DNA from: Gymnopus androsaceus JB14
Taxonomy: Eukaryota; Basidiomycota; Agaricomycetes; Agaricales; Omphalotaceae
Length of the DNA: 35,974 nt
Reading direction: 5' to 3'
Assembly: GCA_009733575.1 (NCBI GenBank)
Contig: ML769905.1
Span: forward strand, 1-35,974
This document shows, in pieces, positions 10,136 to 20,345 of this stretch (its first letter is position 1; every line of letters starts with the position of its first letter). Under the pieces are notes generated by a model. It searched no databases and was not told where the DNA came from. It saw only the letters and a list, made by a program, of their open reading frames with translations. A program made the position numbers and the translations under genes.

Positions 10136-12270
10136 GGGAACTGGAGAACTAGACCGCTAAGCACTGAAACACACTTCGATGAAAGAGTGTAAGTAGGTGA
10201 AGCAGCCAAGCATCTAGTGTCTCCTCTCCCGCCAGAGCTGGTGAACCAAAGCCAATACCCATTTTCGAACTGAAATTGAATACCGCACATGCCTATGCTG
10301 AGACGAAGCTCCGTCGAGCGGTCACAGTGGAGGTTGATTCTGAGCTAATAAAGCCAGAAGAGTCGGAAGGGGGTCTCAGAGTTGGATATATCTGCGGGGG
10401 TCGATGCGGATCAGCTATGTCGAGGAAATGGCGATTAAAATCGACAAAGTTATATACAAACTCTAGCCTGCAGAGCCAATGGACAAGACCGAGTCTATAG
10501 TGTGGACGAGAATCCTGCGGAGCTAGGATGCTAAAGTTGCGACAATGGTGATGGATCGTGGGTTTGATTTTTGCACCTCTCGGGCTGATTATTGGGCCAA
10601 AGTTGTTCTACAGAAGCGGAATTCGATGCTGCAGCTGAGGCAAAGGTGACGGCAGTCGACAAACTTTATCTGCCGAAATCGACTTTGCAGAGGAGCCGGA
10701 AGAGTCACCGAGTCGTCAAAAGATCGAAAAATAGCAGATGGACTGGTAGACTGCATATTTTTTTCAATCGGGTAGCCAGTCGGAAAGAAGAAGAGGATTT
10801 TTTCAAAAAGATGGAGGTGGTTGTCGGTTGAAAAGAAGAGACGGAGGCAATTTTTGGGCGTCAGAGTCCAAACGAACTCGTCACAGGAATTTGATCTCTG
10901 CACCTTCTCCCTTTTTCGTGCACTATTCAGTCTACACAGGCTACTTTCATCTTGCTTGTTTCAAGGCATATTCATTTTCTCCAGCACTGTTTTCCTTCAA
11001 ATTTGAATAAATGATTGGTTGCAACAGCAAAATGCACCTTCCTGTCTCAAGTTGACGATGAGATGACAAGTCTTTTGTTTAACTGGTATGGATGTTTTAC
11101 TTATTACATACGCTAAACCAATTCGAACAGCCAAAGAGTCAAAGAACGCCAGGTCGCGCTGCCCCCCTCGCCTCGTATCGGTGCACTGTGCGCTGAATAT
11201 CAACACTCACTGTTTTCGATACTATGGGTAAGCTCGAAAGTCCTGCATCAATACTTGCACCGGCACTGCTTTCTATCTGTCCGACCTAAACGTCCTGACC
11301 AAGATCAGACCTCCTCCATGCCCTCGTTCTCGCTTCGTAGTAATTCAAGCATATTCTGAACAGCACATCAGCTCGCAGAAGGTATTTAACTAGAAGGTTT
11401 TGTTATCGACAATAGTGACATCCTGCAGCAGTGGCGCCTCTACGAATAAAGTCTCAATCCAAATCCAAATATCCCTCAACCCGCTTCAGAACCACAGGAC
11501 GAGCAGGACGAGGGATTCTTTTCTTTGAAGATTTGTCTTCGCACTCGCTACATCGACTCGATCGAGTCAAGGTGCAGAGTGTGGGATTACCTTGGGGGAC
11601 AGGAATGCACTACTGGTGGACCGTAATTATAATATCGCGCATAGGCGCGAAAACTGCGATTCAACCTGGAATCTCAAGAAATTCGAAAAACTTCTGCTGA
11701 GGAGAGACGTTAATTTGGAACTTTGGCATGGTACTAAGTAAATTCTCTGATGACCAAGCTGCTTGGGGCTTCAGTGAGTCTCGTTTAATTTTATGAGTCT
11801 TTCCTCACCCACCTCCTCCCTAGTCCTTCGCCGACGATAATGACATCGAAGTCGAAGTCCAAACTGGCAACATCCATCAACCTTCGATGTGTGGTTTTCA
11901 GCCCCAAACGAGCGACGCCGAAGATGTCGTAGGTGACGGTAGATTTCTGCCAGACCTTGGTTCATCCATCGCTGGTTCTCAAGCTGCTGCTGATCAACGA
12001 CCTCCACATATCGGCCACTTGCACACCGAAGCTACTGTCGCGACTGTGTTTCCTCTACATACTGAGCTCAGCAAGGAGGAGCGACACAGAGACTATGGCG
12101 CAATCATCCAGTCCCTTGATTTACAGCGTGACAGTAAGTGGGCATGGTGCGTTGGTGCGGTGGGATCCTTCGACATTTTACTATTTCTTCGCAAATGCTG
12201 AGGTTGACGTTGGACGCGTAGACAATGTTCTTTCTTTTCTACTGCTAGAGTTCTAGCTGTCTAGAATCGT
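10136..12270. other. Stretch without an assignable gene
   Basis: Several short plus-strand frames (10592-10831, 11431-11700, 11887-12201) are open but none shows a known motif. An ATG followed by a GTAAGC donor at about 11224, with a possible tiny exon ending at 11382, could begin a gene running into the frame at 11431, but the chain is not supported beyond that. The region looks like degraded sequence. A TTCTAGCTGTCTAGAAT motif at 12250 is shared with 3325. Confidence 0.4.
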
Positions 12271-12307
12271 GTTAATGAAGAGCTATAATAAACGATCGTT
12301 GCGCCCT

Positions 12308-12410
12308 TAGGCTCCCAACGCGGAATCCTGAGTTACGGTCAACAAAAGTCGGGTGCCACATAATGTGCCTTATAAGCAACTTGTGATATTACTTGAGGCA
12401 AATCAAGTCT
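12308..12410 (+). repeat. Dispersed repeat A, copy 2
   Basis: This is the second copy of the repeat at 6046-6135. The shared order CGGAATCCTGAGTTACGGTCAAC, GTGCCA, CTTATAAGC, ACTTGAGGCA is kept with substitutions. It lies about 270 bases upstream of the decayed F-box gene. Confidence 0.65.
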
Positions 12411-12678
12411 TTTACTTGTTGACCGAAGTCCCGATAATAGTGCTCAAAATTGACAGAGAATACTTAACTTGCCGAGATGACCTACTTTTCCTTACGCTAC
12501 AGCCTTAGGCTTAACTGACTGTTGCTTCAAGTATCCAAGCATAACTTTGTTTCGAAACCTAGCTTGACTTACATTTAGCTTTTTGACTTGGGCGCATATC
12601 AGCGACTGCAGGACCGCTGCAAATAAGTCCCAGTGAGTCATTGCTTCCTGATTCAAACCACCATGTATTATCATTAGC

Positions 12679-14145
12679 CCGAAGAGCTCATTAGCTCTGT
12701 AGTCAAAAACTCGGCATATCTTTCAGACCATGAACTCGATTCCGACTTTGAACGTCGCAAATCACCAGATCTTTTTTCTCTATCCCAGGTCAATCAACAG
12801 TTGCGGCGAATTAGCATGCCATTTCTGTTCACAGTCGTTCAGGTCAGATGTTTCTCAGACATTGTGAAATTTAGAGATCAGTGTTCTGCCCACCCAGCAT
12901 TCACAAGCTATATCAAGTATGTATTCCTTCAAGTTCTTCTTTTCGTTCTTGTTTTCGATAGTCGCAGGACTCTAACTGTAAAAGGCATTTATCTACGCAA
13001 AAACCGACTATCAGAGACTTTATGCGAGATTCTATGTGAATTATTGCATTCTCTAAAACAGCTTTCATGTGTAGACCTTTAGATGGATGCCCGAAACCAC
13101 CGTCATCTTGATCAACGCTATTCTTCAACATACCCCTATTTCCACAATCCGTGTTCACTCGCAATACCATTTGCCTGAACTCTCTGCTATTAATCTCTCA
13201 AAGATCTACCCTAGGCGCCTTGATCTTCATTATCCTGATGATCGCATTCATATAACGGAATGCATTGCTCGAGGCGTCAGCGGCACACTTGTCGATCCTG
13301 TAAACTCTAGTTATTTGAGGATGGATTAGGCTTGCAGCCTTTCGATGGTCTCCAAGAACTTAGCCTTGGAATGGATTATGGTCCTGCTCTCATCCTGTCG
13401 TGGCTTTCGGCATGTGCGTCAGTTCATCCACACTAAGATAATCAGGTCATGAATGCGGGCTTACTTGAGGTGTCATGCGCTCTCTTTCCTTCATCCTTCT
13501 TGGAGGATACACGTCAACAGCATCTTACCCATAGCTTCTCTGTCGAGTCTCTTGCCCTCACTCGAACAGACACTGATGCGATCCCAGCAATGGCCTGTTA
13601 CCACTTTGACCATAGGTCTCGAGCCCTACTTCTCCTATTCGCCGAAATCTCTCCCATTTCTCTACTCTTCCTTTCCCGAAACCCATATTTTGACACTTAA
13701 ATCCAAAGAAGATGGAATGCGGTATCACATTGTAAGTCAAACTTTGGTTGCCGCTTTTCATAGCTGATCATCTTTACTACTACTCACTAAGGATGATTTT
13801 ATTAATGGACTCCGTTGCTTCCTGTCGCTTCGAAACTCACGTTTAACGTCCTTTGTCAAATGTAGGCTACAGGCCTTGGAGTCGGTCCTTAAGCTTCGTT
13901 CAGCCTGGTCACCACCCAGGATTTCAATAGAGGCTGCGTTGTTCTGGTATACGTCGCTCATCGCTCAGGGGGTTCCATCCTTACGCACGTTCTTTGTGAC
14001 CGAAGAATATGAAACGCGCTCGCGCAAGGAAAAAAAGGAGCTCATTCGGCGGCTCACCGTGCAAAATACACCTGGGGGAGGTCGAGAAGTCACTGGGGAC
14101 TGGGAGCTATCCATAAGGATCAGATGCTTTTGTATCGAGCATTGA
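12679..14145 (+). pseudogene. Decayed F-box/LRR-like gene
   Basis: The pieces occur in the order expected for agaric F-box-like proteins. First a PEELI start (12679) and FSLSQVNQQLRRISMPFLF, the F-box-like head. Then LCEILCELLHSLKQLSCVDL, MPETTVILINAILQHTPIST, and GLQPFDGLQELSLGMDYG. Then SQQWPVTTLTIGLEP, FPETHILTLKSKEDGMRYHI, and finally ALFWYTSLIAQGVPSLRTFF. A GT-AG intron at 13732-13790 and probably one at 12917-12961 remain. The pieces sit in different frames: a stop precedes PEELI where the start should be, frames shift after CVDL, near 13326 and near 13560, and HPH is followed by a stop at 13433. F-box proteins recruit substrates to SCF ubiquitin ligases; this copy cannot make a full protein. 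Such genes form large, fast-evolving families in agaricomycetes, so a dead copy is unsurprising. Confidence 0.75.
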
Positions 14146-14393
14146 AGAACAGGCTGCAGCAAGCACCTAACATTGTTGTTTGTAAGTTTTACTGATCTTA
14201 TTTTAAATATGTAAGTAGATTGATTTTGGATTGATTACCTCTCTTTTGTCTCTACGAGTTTCCATTTTTAATCATTTGTTGGGATAGATTCTCGGAGTGA
14301 ATCTCTACTCAACTTCACACCCTGCTAGTGATCAATATCGTACTTCCATTCGTTATATCTACTTCGCTCTAAACTAGAGAGACGAATGACTTA

Positions 14394-14487
14394 CTAAGAG
14401 GATCCTGCCGTTCCAAATGCCTTTGCTAATGCGTTGACCGCGTCCGAAACAGCGTTTGCGCTGTTCTTCATTATTCTAGGGATCGAA
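14394..14487 (-). other. Out-of-frame former last exon of the hydrolase
   Basis: Following a good acceptor (TTACCAG at 14494-14488), one frame reads PRIMKNSANAVSDAVNALAK to a stop at 14394. It resembles the helical C-terminus usual in this hydrolase subfamily. The hydrolase frame, however, stops at 14529 before the donor (14525), and the frames do not match across the junction. It is probably a lost C-terminal exon. Confidence 0.45.
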
Positions 14488-14528
14488 CTGGTAAGAAAGC
14501 GTTCAATATGTTAACGTCTACACTCACC

Positions 14529-15662
14529 CTATTCGCCAATAAATTCAGAATCGTCAGTATCAACACTCCACTGAACAATGAACAACGTACTGTCTAGAAG
14601 AAAGACCGCATGCGTCCCTCCGCCGTAAACGACACAATCGGTCTCCACTCCACATTTGTTCAGTTTCTCAGCGTACGCTTCAGCTTCATTGCATAGAACA
14701 TCCATCTCTCCGACTCCGATCCAGGCTTTTGGCGCCCTCCTCAGCACCTCCTCTGGAGCCAAAAGCGGCGACGCTTCCCAGTTCAATTTATCATCCTCAT
14801 TGCGCAAGTACATTTCCTTGAATAGCTTTATCAAGGCTGACGGTAATATTGGTGCATGTTTATTGCGCTCCCAACGACCACCTGGAGCGTCGGTGGCAGT
14901 TTGGTCAACAGCAGGAGCGAGAAGAAGTTGCAATAACATCGGTTTTGGGAGCGGAGGATTAAACGAGGTTTGGGCGGACTTTAATGCAAGGACCGCTGCA
15001 AGGTTCCCTCCGCTATTCAGGACGGTTAGCAAATCTGGTTGATTAACTGTGGAATCAGTGCTTACGCAGAGATACCTCCAGTTGCGATCTTGGACGTATC
15101 AACGTTGAGTCGAGCTTTGCCATTGATGATGACCCACTGTAGCGCTTCGACTGCGTCCTCGACTGCCGCCGGAAACTTGTTTTCAGGTGCCAAGCGGTAG
15201 TCTATTCGTCAATACCACGCATTTTGCACCTGAAGTACCTGTCAGTCTTCATCAGTGATTTTAAAGGTTGAACTCCTACTCACCAACGCATAGATAGGTA
15301 ATAATCGAGTTTTCGGTATCAAGCCCTCCTACTATCCATCCTCCACCATGAAAATACAGCAGAAATGGCCAACCAGCCACTGGCGGTGCTCCCGGAGGCG
15401 TATACGCTCTAACTGGCGTCTTTCGCCCATCTCCGAGTTTCATCGGGATTTCGAATTCTTCGATTTTCCCGACGTCGAGCGGCTCCCTGGACCCTACGTC
15501 GAACGCCTGTACGGCTCGCATCTTTATAGGGTCCCATGGTATCATATACGCCGGAGTCTCGTATTGAATGTACTTTTCATGGAATTGAACGTATTCAGGA
15601 TCCAGCTTTGGGATTATAGAAGGATGGAGAGGCTGTTTTGGGATACGGTCTGGAGAGTTCAT
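14529..15662 (-). CDS. Alpha/beta hydrolase, HSL/carboxylesterase-type (abhydrolase 3), with one frameshift
   Basis: Exons 15662-15284, 15229-15066 and 15012-14529 give about 341 residues. The oxyanion-hole motif HGGGW lies near residue 105, the nucleophile motif G-G-I-S-A-G-G near 180 (split by an intron), [16 protein letters not shown] between them, the likely acid in GEMDVL near 285 and the His in GGTHAV near 312. The full catalytic set is therefore present. No signal peptide is visible, so a cytosolic esterase, lipase or lactone hydrolase is likely; the substrate is unknown. In exon 2 one extra A (15205-15206) lies between CVVLT and IDYRLAPEN and causes an early stop. An alternative acceptor at 15203-15202 would keep frame but drop a core beta strand. 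The C-terminus ends slightly early, with an out-of-frame last exon downstream. Gene decay or assembly error remain open. Confidence 0.87.
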
Positions 15663-16389
15663 GGCTGTAGAGTTCGGTATGGTCGAAAGGAATGCTACGA
15701 GTGATAGCTTGTTTCTGGTTATAAATGAGAAGAAGTTGACTCTTTCTACGTTACCTGCTTGTCCGGAACCGAAATCAAACTGAAACGAAGGTCAGATCGG
15801 TTGCGAAGTCCTCGGTTGTAGAATTTATAAAATAAAGAAACTCTCTGAATTGTTTATGAATGCCGTTTGACTCAATTCCTTGCGTGAGAAAAAAACACAA
15901 ACCTAATCTGGAACTTGAAAAGCCAAAGCGAGTTATCGGAAGGCGTACAAAGATACGGGCATTTGTAAGATGATGAAGTCTGGAAACAGCTCAAGAGACG
16001 CGCCATATTCTACATCAGTTAAAGTTACTAGAGTCGCAAGATACCTCATTCACGAACGGAATTGGGGTGTTGAACGCTTCCCGCATCACAAGTGATTCCT
16101 CTGCACACCCACAGGAGCATGGTCGAGCAAAACAATATGGTCAATGAAAAAGGCCTCGTTTTGATTAGGCATGTAATGAGCTTTGCCTGTGGTACTCATA
16201 AGATTTTTGTCCATCCATATCATTTGAGTATACACACCTTTTTCGCTCGAGCTTGGGTATGAATTGTCTGGGCCCCTCGAGTACTATTCAGTACGTAGTT
16301 CCCTCTCTTTTCTTGATCGCGGATATGCATGTTCATATGAATTAGAAACTTTCGAAGAGCTTGACAGGCTGCAGAACCGAAAGGAATAT
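15663..16389. other. Intergenic region upstream of the hydrolase
   Basis: No gene was recognised. The hydrolase promoter should lie in the first few hundred bases. A 64-codon frame starting at 16264 has no recognisable content. Confidence 0.5.
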
Positions 16390-17160
16390 GCCATTCAAAG
16401 CCCTAGAAGACTCAGCCGCAACTCCCTTTACAGAACTACCCGCCGATCCTCCAGATGATAAAATGGCTGGAGAATTCCAAAAGTACATGTCCGAGGAACT
16501 TAGATAGTATGTGGTGAGAACAATTGTCGTTGTTCCTTTTCCCATATTCACAGTTTTACTTAGATCGTTACTACTATTACCAAGGTGGAAGGTTTTCAAA
16601 AGGCGTCAATTGGTGAGCCCAAAACCTTGCCAAATGTATGATTCTCTTGTTCCTGATAATAACGTGTCTCACTAGCTGTACTTACATCCCGAATGCAAAA
16701 ATCCCCTTGTCAGCCAGGTTTACCACAACCAGCCTTGATAACTACATTATGAATAACCATAAATCGGTTTGGAAAGGCTTCGTAGATAACACCGCTGTCA
16801 TCACCGAGGACTTGATTTTGGCGACACAATGTATTTTCCACCAAACTTTCAGTCATCCAGCAATCCGTATGGCATAAAACGAGTTCTTTTCAGATATGGT
16901 GAGTTCTCAAGTCTTTTTTGTCTAGAATTGCTTAATTTTCCATAGCTTGTCGTCTTTGAGGACAATGTAGAACCATCCATTCACGGACTTACTAACATGC
17001 TTTTTGTACTAGATGCATTTAAGACTCAGAAGAATCATCCGTTGACGAATTGGAAGCAGTTCAACATTTACAACCCAACCACTTCTGGTGAGCCCGGGAC
17101 CTCTTCCAATCCGCTGGAGGTCGCAGAGAGTCCTAAACCATATAGAGAATCCGAGTCATG
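16390..17160 (+). pseudogene. Unrecognised multi-exon gene, probably broken
   Basis: Coding-like pieces separated by plausible introns appear on the plus strand. The first starts MPFKALEDSAATPF and runs to EFQKYMSEEL. Next comes FYLDRYYYYQGGRFSKGVN (acceptor near 16555), then LYLHPECKNPLVSQVYHNQP overlapping another frame with NNHKSVWKGFVDNTAVITED. Then MYFPPNFQSSSNPYG, and LVVFEDNVEPSIHGLTNML with LTNWKQFNIYNPTTS. The pieces lie in different frames and a stop interrupts the first exon at about 16506, so no single protein can be read. I recognise no family. It may be the remains of a lineage-specific gene. Confidence 0.35.
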
Positions 17161-17468
17161 AGGTTGAAAGGAAAAATCGGCAGCAGGACTTTCAACAGCA
17201 ATTTGACGGTTTGCTGTAACAGATAGTCACATCTTAAGTCGCTTTGTTGTGGATAAGATAAGTCCTCAGGCGCAACTACAAGAGCCGGCATATCTCAGAG
17301 GTCCTAAGTCTTAAAACCATCGTGAAAGTTATTGCCGTGGCCCGATCGTCCCGTTCAGTGATACGTACGCGTGCACGTATACACACCCAGATTCACATTG
17401 ACCATATCCACATCTACATTCGGACCATGTATTCGTTATGCCTCCCGTGTGTCCCTTCGGTACCAGCT

Positions 17469-18087
17469 TCATCTGCGCATTTGAAGCTTTCTTTGGTATT
17501 TCGGAGGAAACCAATGACTGAGTAGCTCTTTGAAGTACTTTTTCGTAACGTTAGAGACGCGTCCACCCGCTTTATGTAGCTCGTTTAGATGATCGGTGAC
17601 CTTGAAAAGTCGTTCGTTGTATCGGTCGGTCATTATGATAGCACTGAAAAATGCTCGATATCGACTGGGCAGTATGGAAAATAGAGGAACCATACAGGGA
17701 TACGCGTTGAAACCTGGAACCCAAGTCGCTAGCGGAGAAGGAAGAGTCCAGCGTAGGTCTTTCAATTATGGGATGAATTCGAGTATGAGTATAGTGGTTG
17801 TAGAAAGAAAAGCTGACTAGCCAAATCGTAGCGATAGAGTTCTTCTTTTGCATAAACACCGCCGCGTCGCGAGACCAAGCTCGCTCTGCTATCATAGGAT
17901 GAACGAGGAAGTAACCGTACTCCTCAATGAAGCAAGCAAGAGACTCCAGTTGTACAGAAGTGATATTCGGTCTCGAATCATAGTAGGATGGCCCGTCGAA
18001 AGCTTCGTCTACGGAATCTTCAGCGATGCTGACAACACGAAGCTCCAGATGGTTCAAGGTCGATGGAATTTGATGGTCATTGGTCAA
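17469..18087 (-). CDS. Hypothetical protein, exon structure unresolved
   Basis: A 171-codon frame starting at 18087 (MTNDHQIPSTLNHLELRVV) reads coding-like to about 17830. A second frame covers 17765-17469 with FSAIIMTDRYNERLFKVTDH and ends in a basic tail. The two frames overlap and differ by one register, as expected for two exons around an intron near 17770-17830, but no donor-acceptor pair with matching phase is obvious. A frameshift is equally possible. No domain is recognised. The gene would be divergent from the Trf4-like gene, sharing the 18.1-18.28 kb flank. Confidence 0.35.
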
Positions 18088-18099
18088 GGCGAGTAATAG

Positions 18100-18131
18100 G
18101 TAAGCGCTGGGTCAGTCATGGGCGCTTACTT
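18100..18131. repeat. Short palindromic element, copy 2
   Basis: GTAAGCGC and GCGCTTAC flank a loop identical to that of the copy at 6197-6230; 31-32 bases match exactly. It lies between the two divergent genes, about 150 bases upstream of the Trf4-like start. Confidence 0.75.
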
Positions 18132-18136
18132 CCTTA

Positions 18137-18312
18137 GCTTTTGATCTCAAGTTGGTTCGTCTTTTTTACCGTTGAATATTTCGAAAACAAACAGAAACCT
18201 TAACCTAGGCTGCGCTACTGAATCTACTCGGGCGAAAACGTCCTTTCTGGGCCAGACAAGCTCAGTCAGCATTCAAATTCAGATGTTCCTCGTCGAACTA
18301 TGCTTGGTTCGT
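18137..18312 (+). repeat. Source copy of the repeat found at 7736-7890
   Basis: This is the 5' flank and first codons of the Trf4-like gene. It matches 7736-7890 with indels. Together with the palindrome at 18100-18131 it forms a contiguous segment whose other copy is split to either side of the Cdc42-like gene. Confidence 0.7.
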
Positions 18313-20231
18313 ATGCAGCATCTTAGGCCTTGGATAAAATCTGCGATTGCAGTAGAGTCTCGGAATGCCGAAGAAAGGTATTTTCCGTTCGCAGTGCTAC
18401 TAATTTTTAAACCTTACCTCAGTTTGCAGACTGCATCACGATATCCTTGCTTTTACAACATATATTCGTCCTACTCCGGCCGAAAACCTCATTCGTGATG
18501 CGCTTTGCGACATCTTATTCAAGTTTATCAAAAGTGCTGTGAAACCGGACGAATTCGGTAGTGTCGAGCTTTTCGGGAGTCATAGGATTGGGCTGGGATT
18601 GCCTGGAGGGTGAGCACGCAAGCATCACTTACCTGCAGACCGGATTTTACTCACTAGGTCTAATAGTGATTTAGACATCGTTGTAACTACCACAGAAAAC
18701 TGCGAAAGTCACAAGGATATTGCCTTTGCCTTGGCCAAAAGGCTCAAGAGTTCGGGAATTGTCGATGCGGGCAAGAATGCTATCGAAGTGAATCATTTCG
18801 CTCCTGTACCAGTGATCAGGTGTTGCTCTGTGGCAAGGTGGGGTGAGTGCTACTTTTACTGATCTCACTACAATACAATCATAATCTGAAGATTTTCCTC
18901 TTTATTACTATAGGTAGCATACCTATCGACATCTCATTCGCCAAACCCTTGAAACGAGGTCACCAGACCTCAGCGGTCCTCGTCTCGTCCATCATTCAAA
19001 CTCATCTCGAGGCCCAGCCCGCACTAGCTCCCCTGGTACTTGTGCTCAAATGCTTTTTGAAGCAGCGTCGGCTGGAAAGCGCCAGGAGCGGCGGACTGGG
19101 TAGCTATCCTTTGATGGTAATGGTGATCAGTTTTTTGCAGGTGAACATTTTAAACACTTCCTCTCCTTATCCGTGTTAAACTATCTTCAGTTGAACCCTA
19201 CAGGTCTCCCTTCAAGATTTATTACGCATCCGTTCGACGAAGACGTCCACTCGCTCGGGCGACTTCTGACGGATTTTTTTCTATACTACGGAAGACTGTT
19301 TCCGTATGGGGAGAAGTATATCACCATCCGTTCGGCTACTATGAAGAGTACGCGTAGGGATTCTGTTCCTTGTTCTTCCCCTTCTACTTCTGCCGTGATT
19401 TCACGTTCGGACGTCCTGATGGACGTTAGCGGTTTTGGTTCGGGTTCGGGTTCGAACTCTGGTGGCCTACTGGATTCTCCTGCGGCTGCCATCGCCGTAG
19501 AAATGGAAGATGGGGAGATCAACGAGGACAGTGAAGAAGACAGTGTCGGCGGATTGAAGCCTTCTGCTGGCGTCCCATGGATTAGACGCACACCTATGGA
19601 AAAGATTGCGATACAGTGTGTCGTTGATCGTGGTGAGTTGCCTTGGAATGCGTATTAGGGATACATTCTCATATATATTTATACTGATTCTCCAAACACA
19701 GAGAATGACATCGGGAGAGGCACAGGGAGAATGAATGTCATTGCTCGGCAATTCAAGTATGCTGCTGCAATACTTTTAGAGGCGCGAAATAAGGATGAAG
19801 ATGTTTTGGGATTGATTGTGGGCTTGAGTCAGGAGGTGAGCACTGTCTTCCGGGATGTTTGCTACTTGTTTGACGTTTCTCTTGTTGTTTATGTATAGGC
19901 TATCTCCCACCGCGCTCACATAGAAGGCCTCGTCCAGTCGGCAATGCCTACGGAAAAGACCGCGTCTACGGAGTTGCCGTCGATGAATGCTAAAATAAGC
20001 TCGAGGCGGCTCCGACTAATTTCAGGACTCGAGCTCGCAACAGCTGCTAAGAAGAGAAAGACGAGAAAGGGAGAGTACAGGGAAAGACCGTCTACGGAGT
20101 TGCCGCCTTTAACGGTAAAAACAAGTTCGAGGAGTTGGTCTCGACTGTCTTCAGCGTCGAGCGAAATGTCCTCGCACTCGCGCGAAGATCTAACTGTCCA
20201 ATCGCTTAGCAAAGCTAAGAGTGGAAGATGA
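18283..20231 (+). CDS. Trf4/PAPD5-type non-canonical poly(A) polymerase
   Basis: Seven exons, 18283-18377, 18430-18609, 18658-18842, 18914-19140, 19191-19632, 19702-19835 and 19899-20231, join cleanly to about 531 residues. The nucleotidyltransferase core is complete: LFGSHRIGLGLPGGSNSDLD gives the Gly-Ser and the two catalytic Asp, and IPIDISF the third. LNPTGLPSRF through LTDFFLYYG matches the central domain, and QCVVDRENDIGRGTGR the PAP-associated domain. In yeast and animals this family adds short poly(A) tails to aberrant nuclear RNAs as part of TRAMP, marking them for the exosome. The start is uncertain: ATG 18283 is in frame, ATG 18313 is next, and the frame is open to 18172, so the N-terminus is short compared with Trf4. 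An acidic Ser/Gly-rich insertion (19380-19560) separates the central and PAP-associated domains. The C-terminus is basic and made of internal repeats. Confidence 0.9.
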
Positions 20232-20345
20232 GCAAGAGACGGGGTAAAGAGAGAGTGGTTGAGGAAAGATTGTTTATTCAGGGAGTTCCCACCAGCAAAG
20301 GCAAGTTCAAGGAGTTGGTCTAGAGTGTCTTCAGGATCAAGCAAA
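19960..20345 (+). repeat. Three degenerate tandem repeats across the Trf4-like stop codon
   Basis: The pattern GGAGTTGCC...AAGTTCGAGGAGTTGGTCTCG...TCTTCAG starts at about 19967, 20097 and 20278. The spacing is about 130 then 180 bases. Copies 1 and 2 encode STELP-SSR-type repeats in the C-terminus; copy 3 lies past the stop codon, still readable as FPPAKASSRSWSRVSSGSS in another frame. Confidence 0.7.

Noticed and set aside
15200..15204. Hydrolase exon 2 beginning at the AATAG acceptor
   Set aside because: It restores the frame but deletes a core strand (AKCVVLT) that aligns with the family. I kept the 15230 acceptor and noted this as a possible escape isoform.
19916..20344. 142-codon minus-strand frame with repeated LDQLLELAF-like motifs
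   Set aside because: The repeats are the antisense reading of the tandem repeats in the Trf4-like C-terminus.
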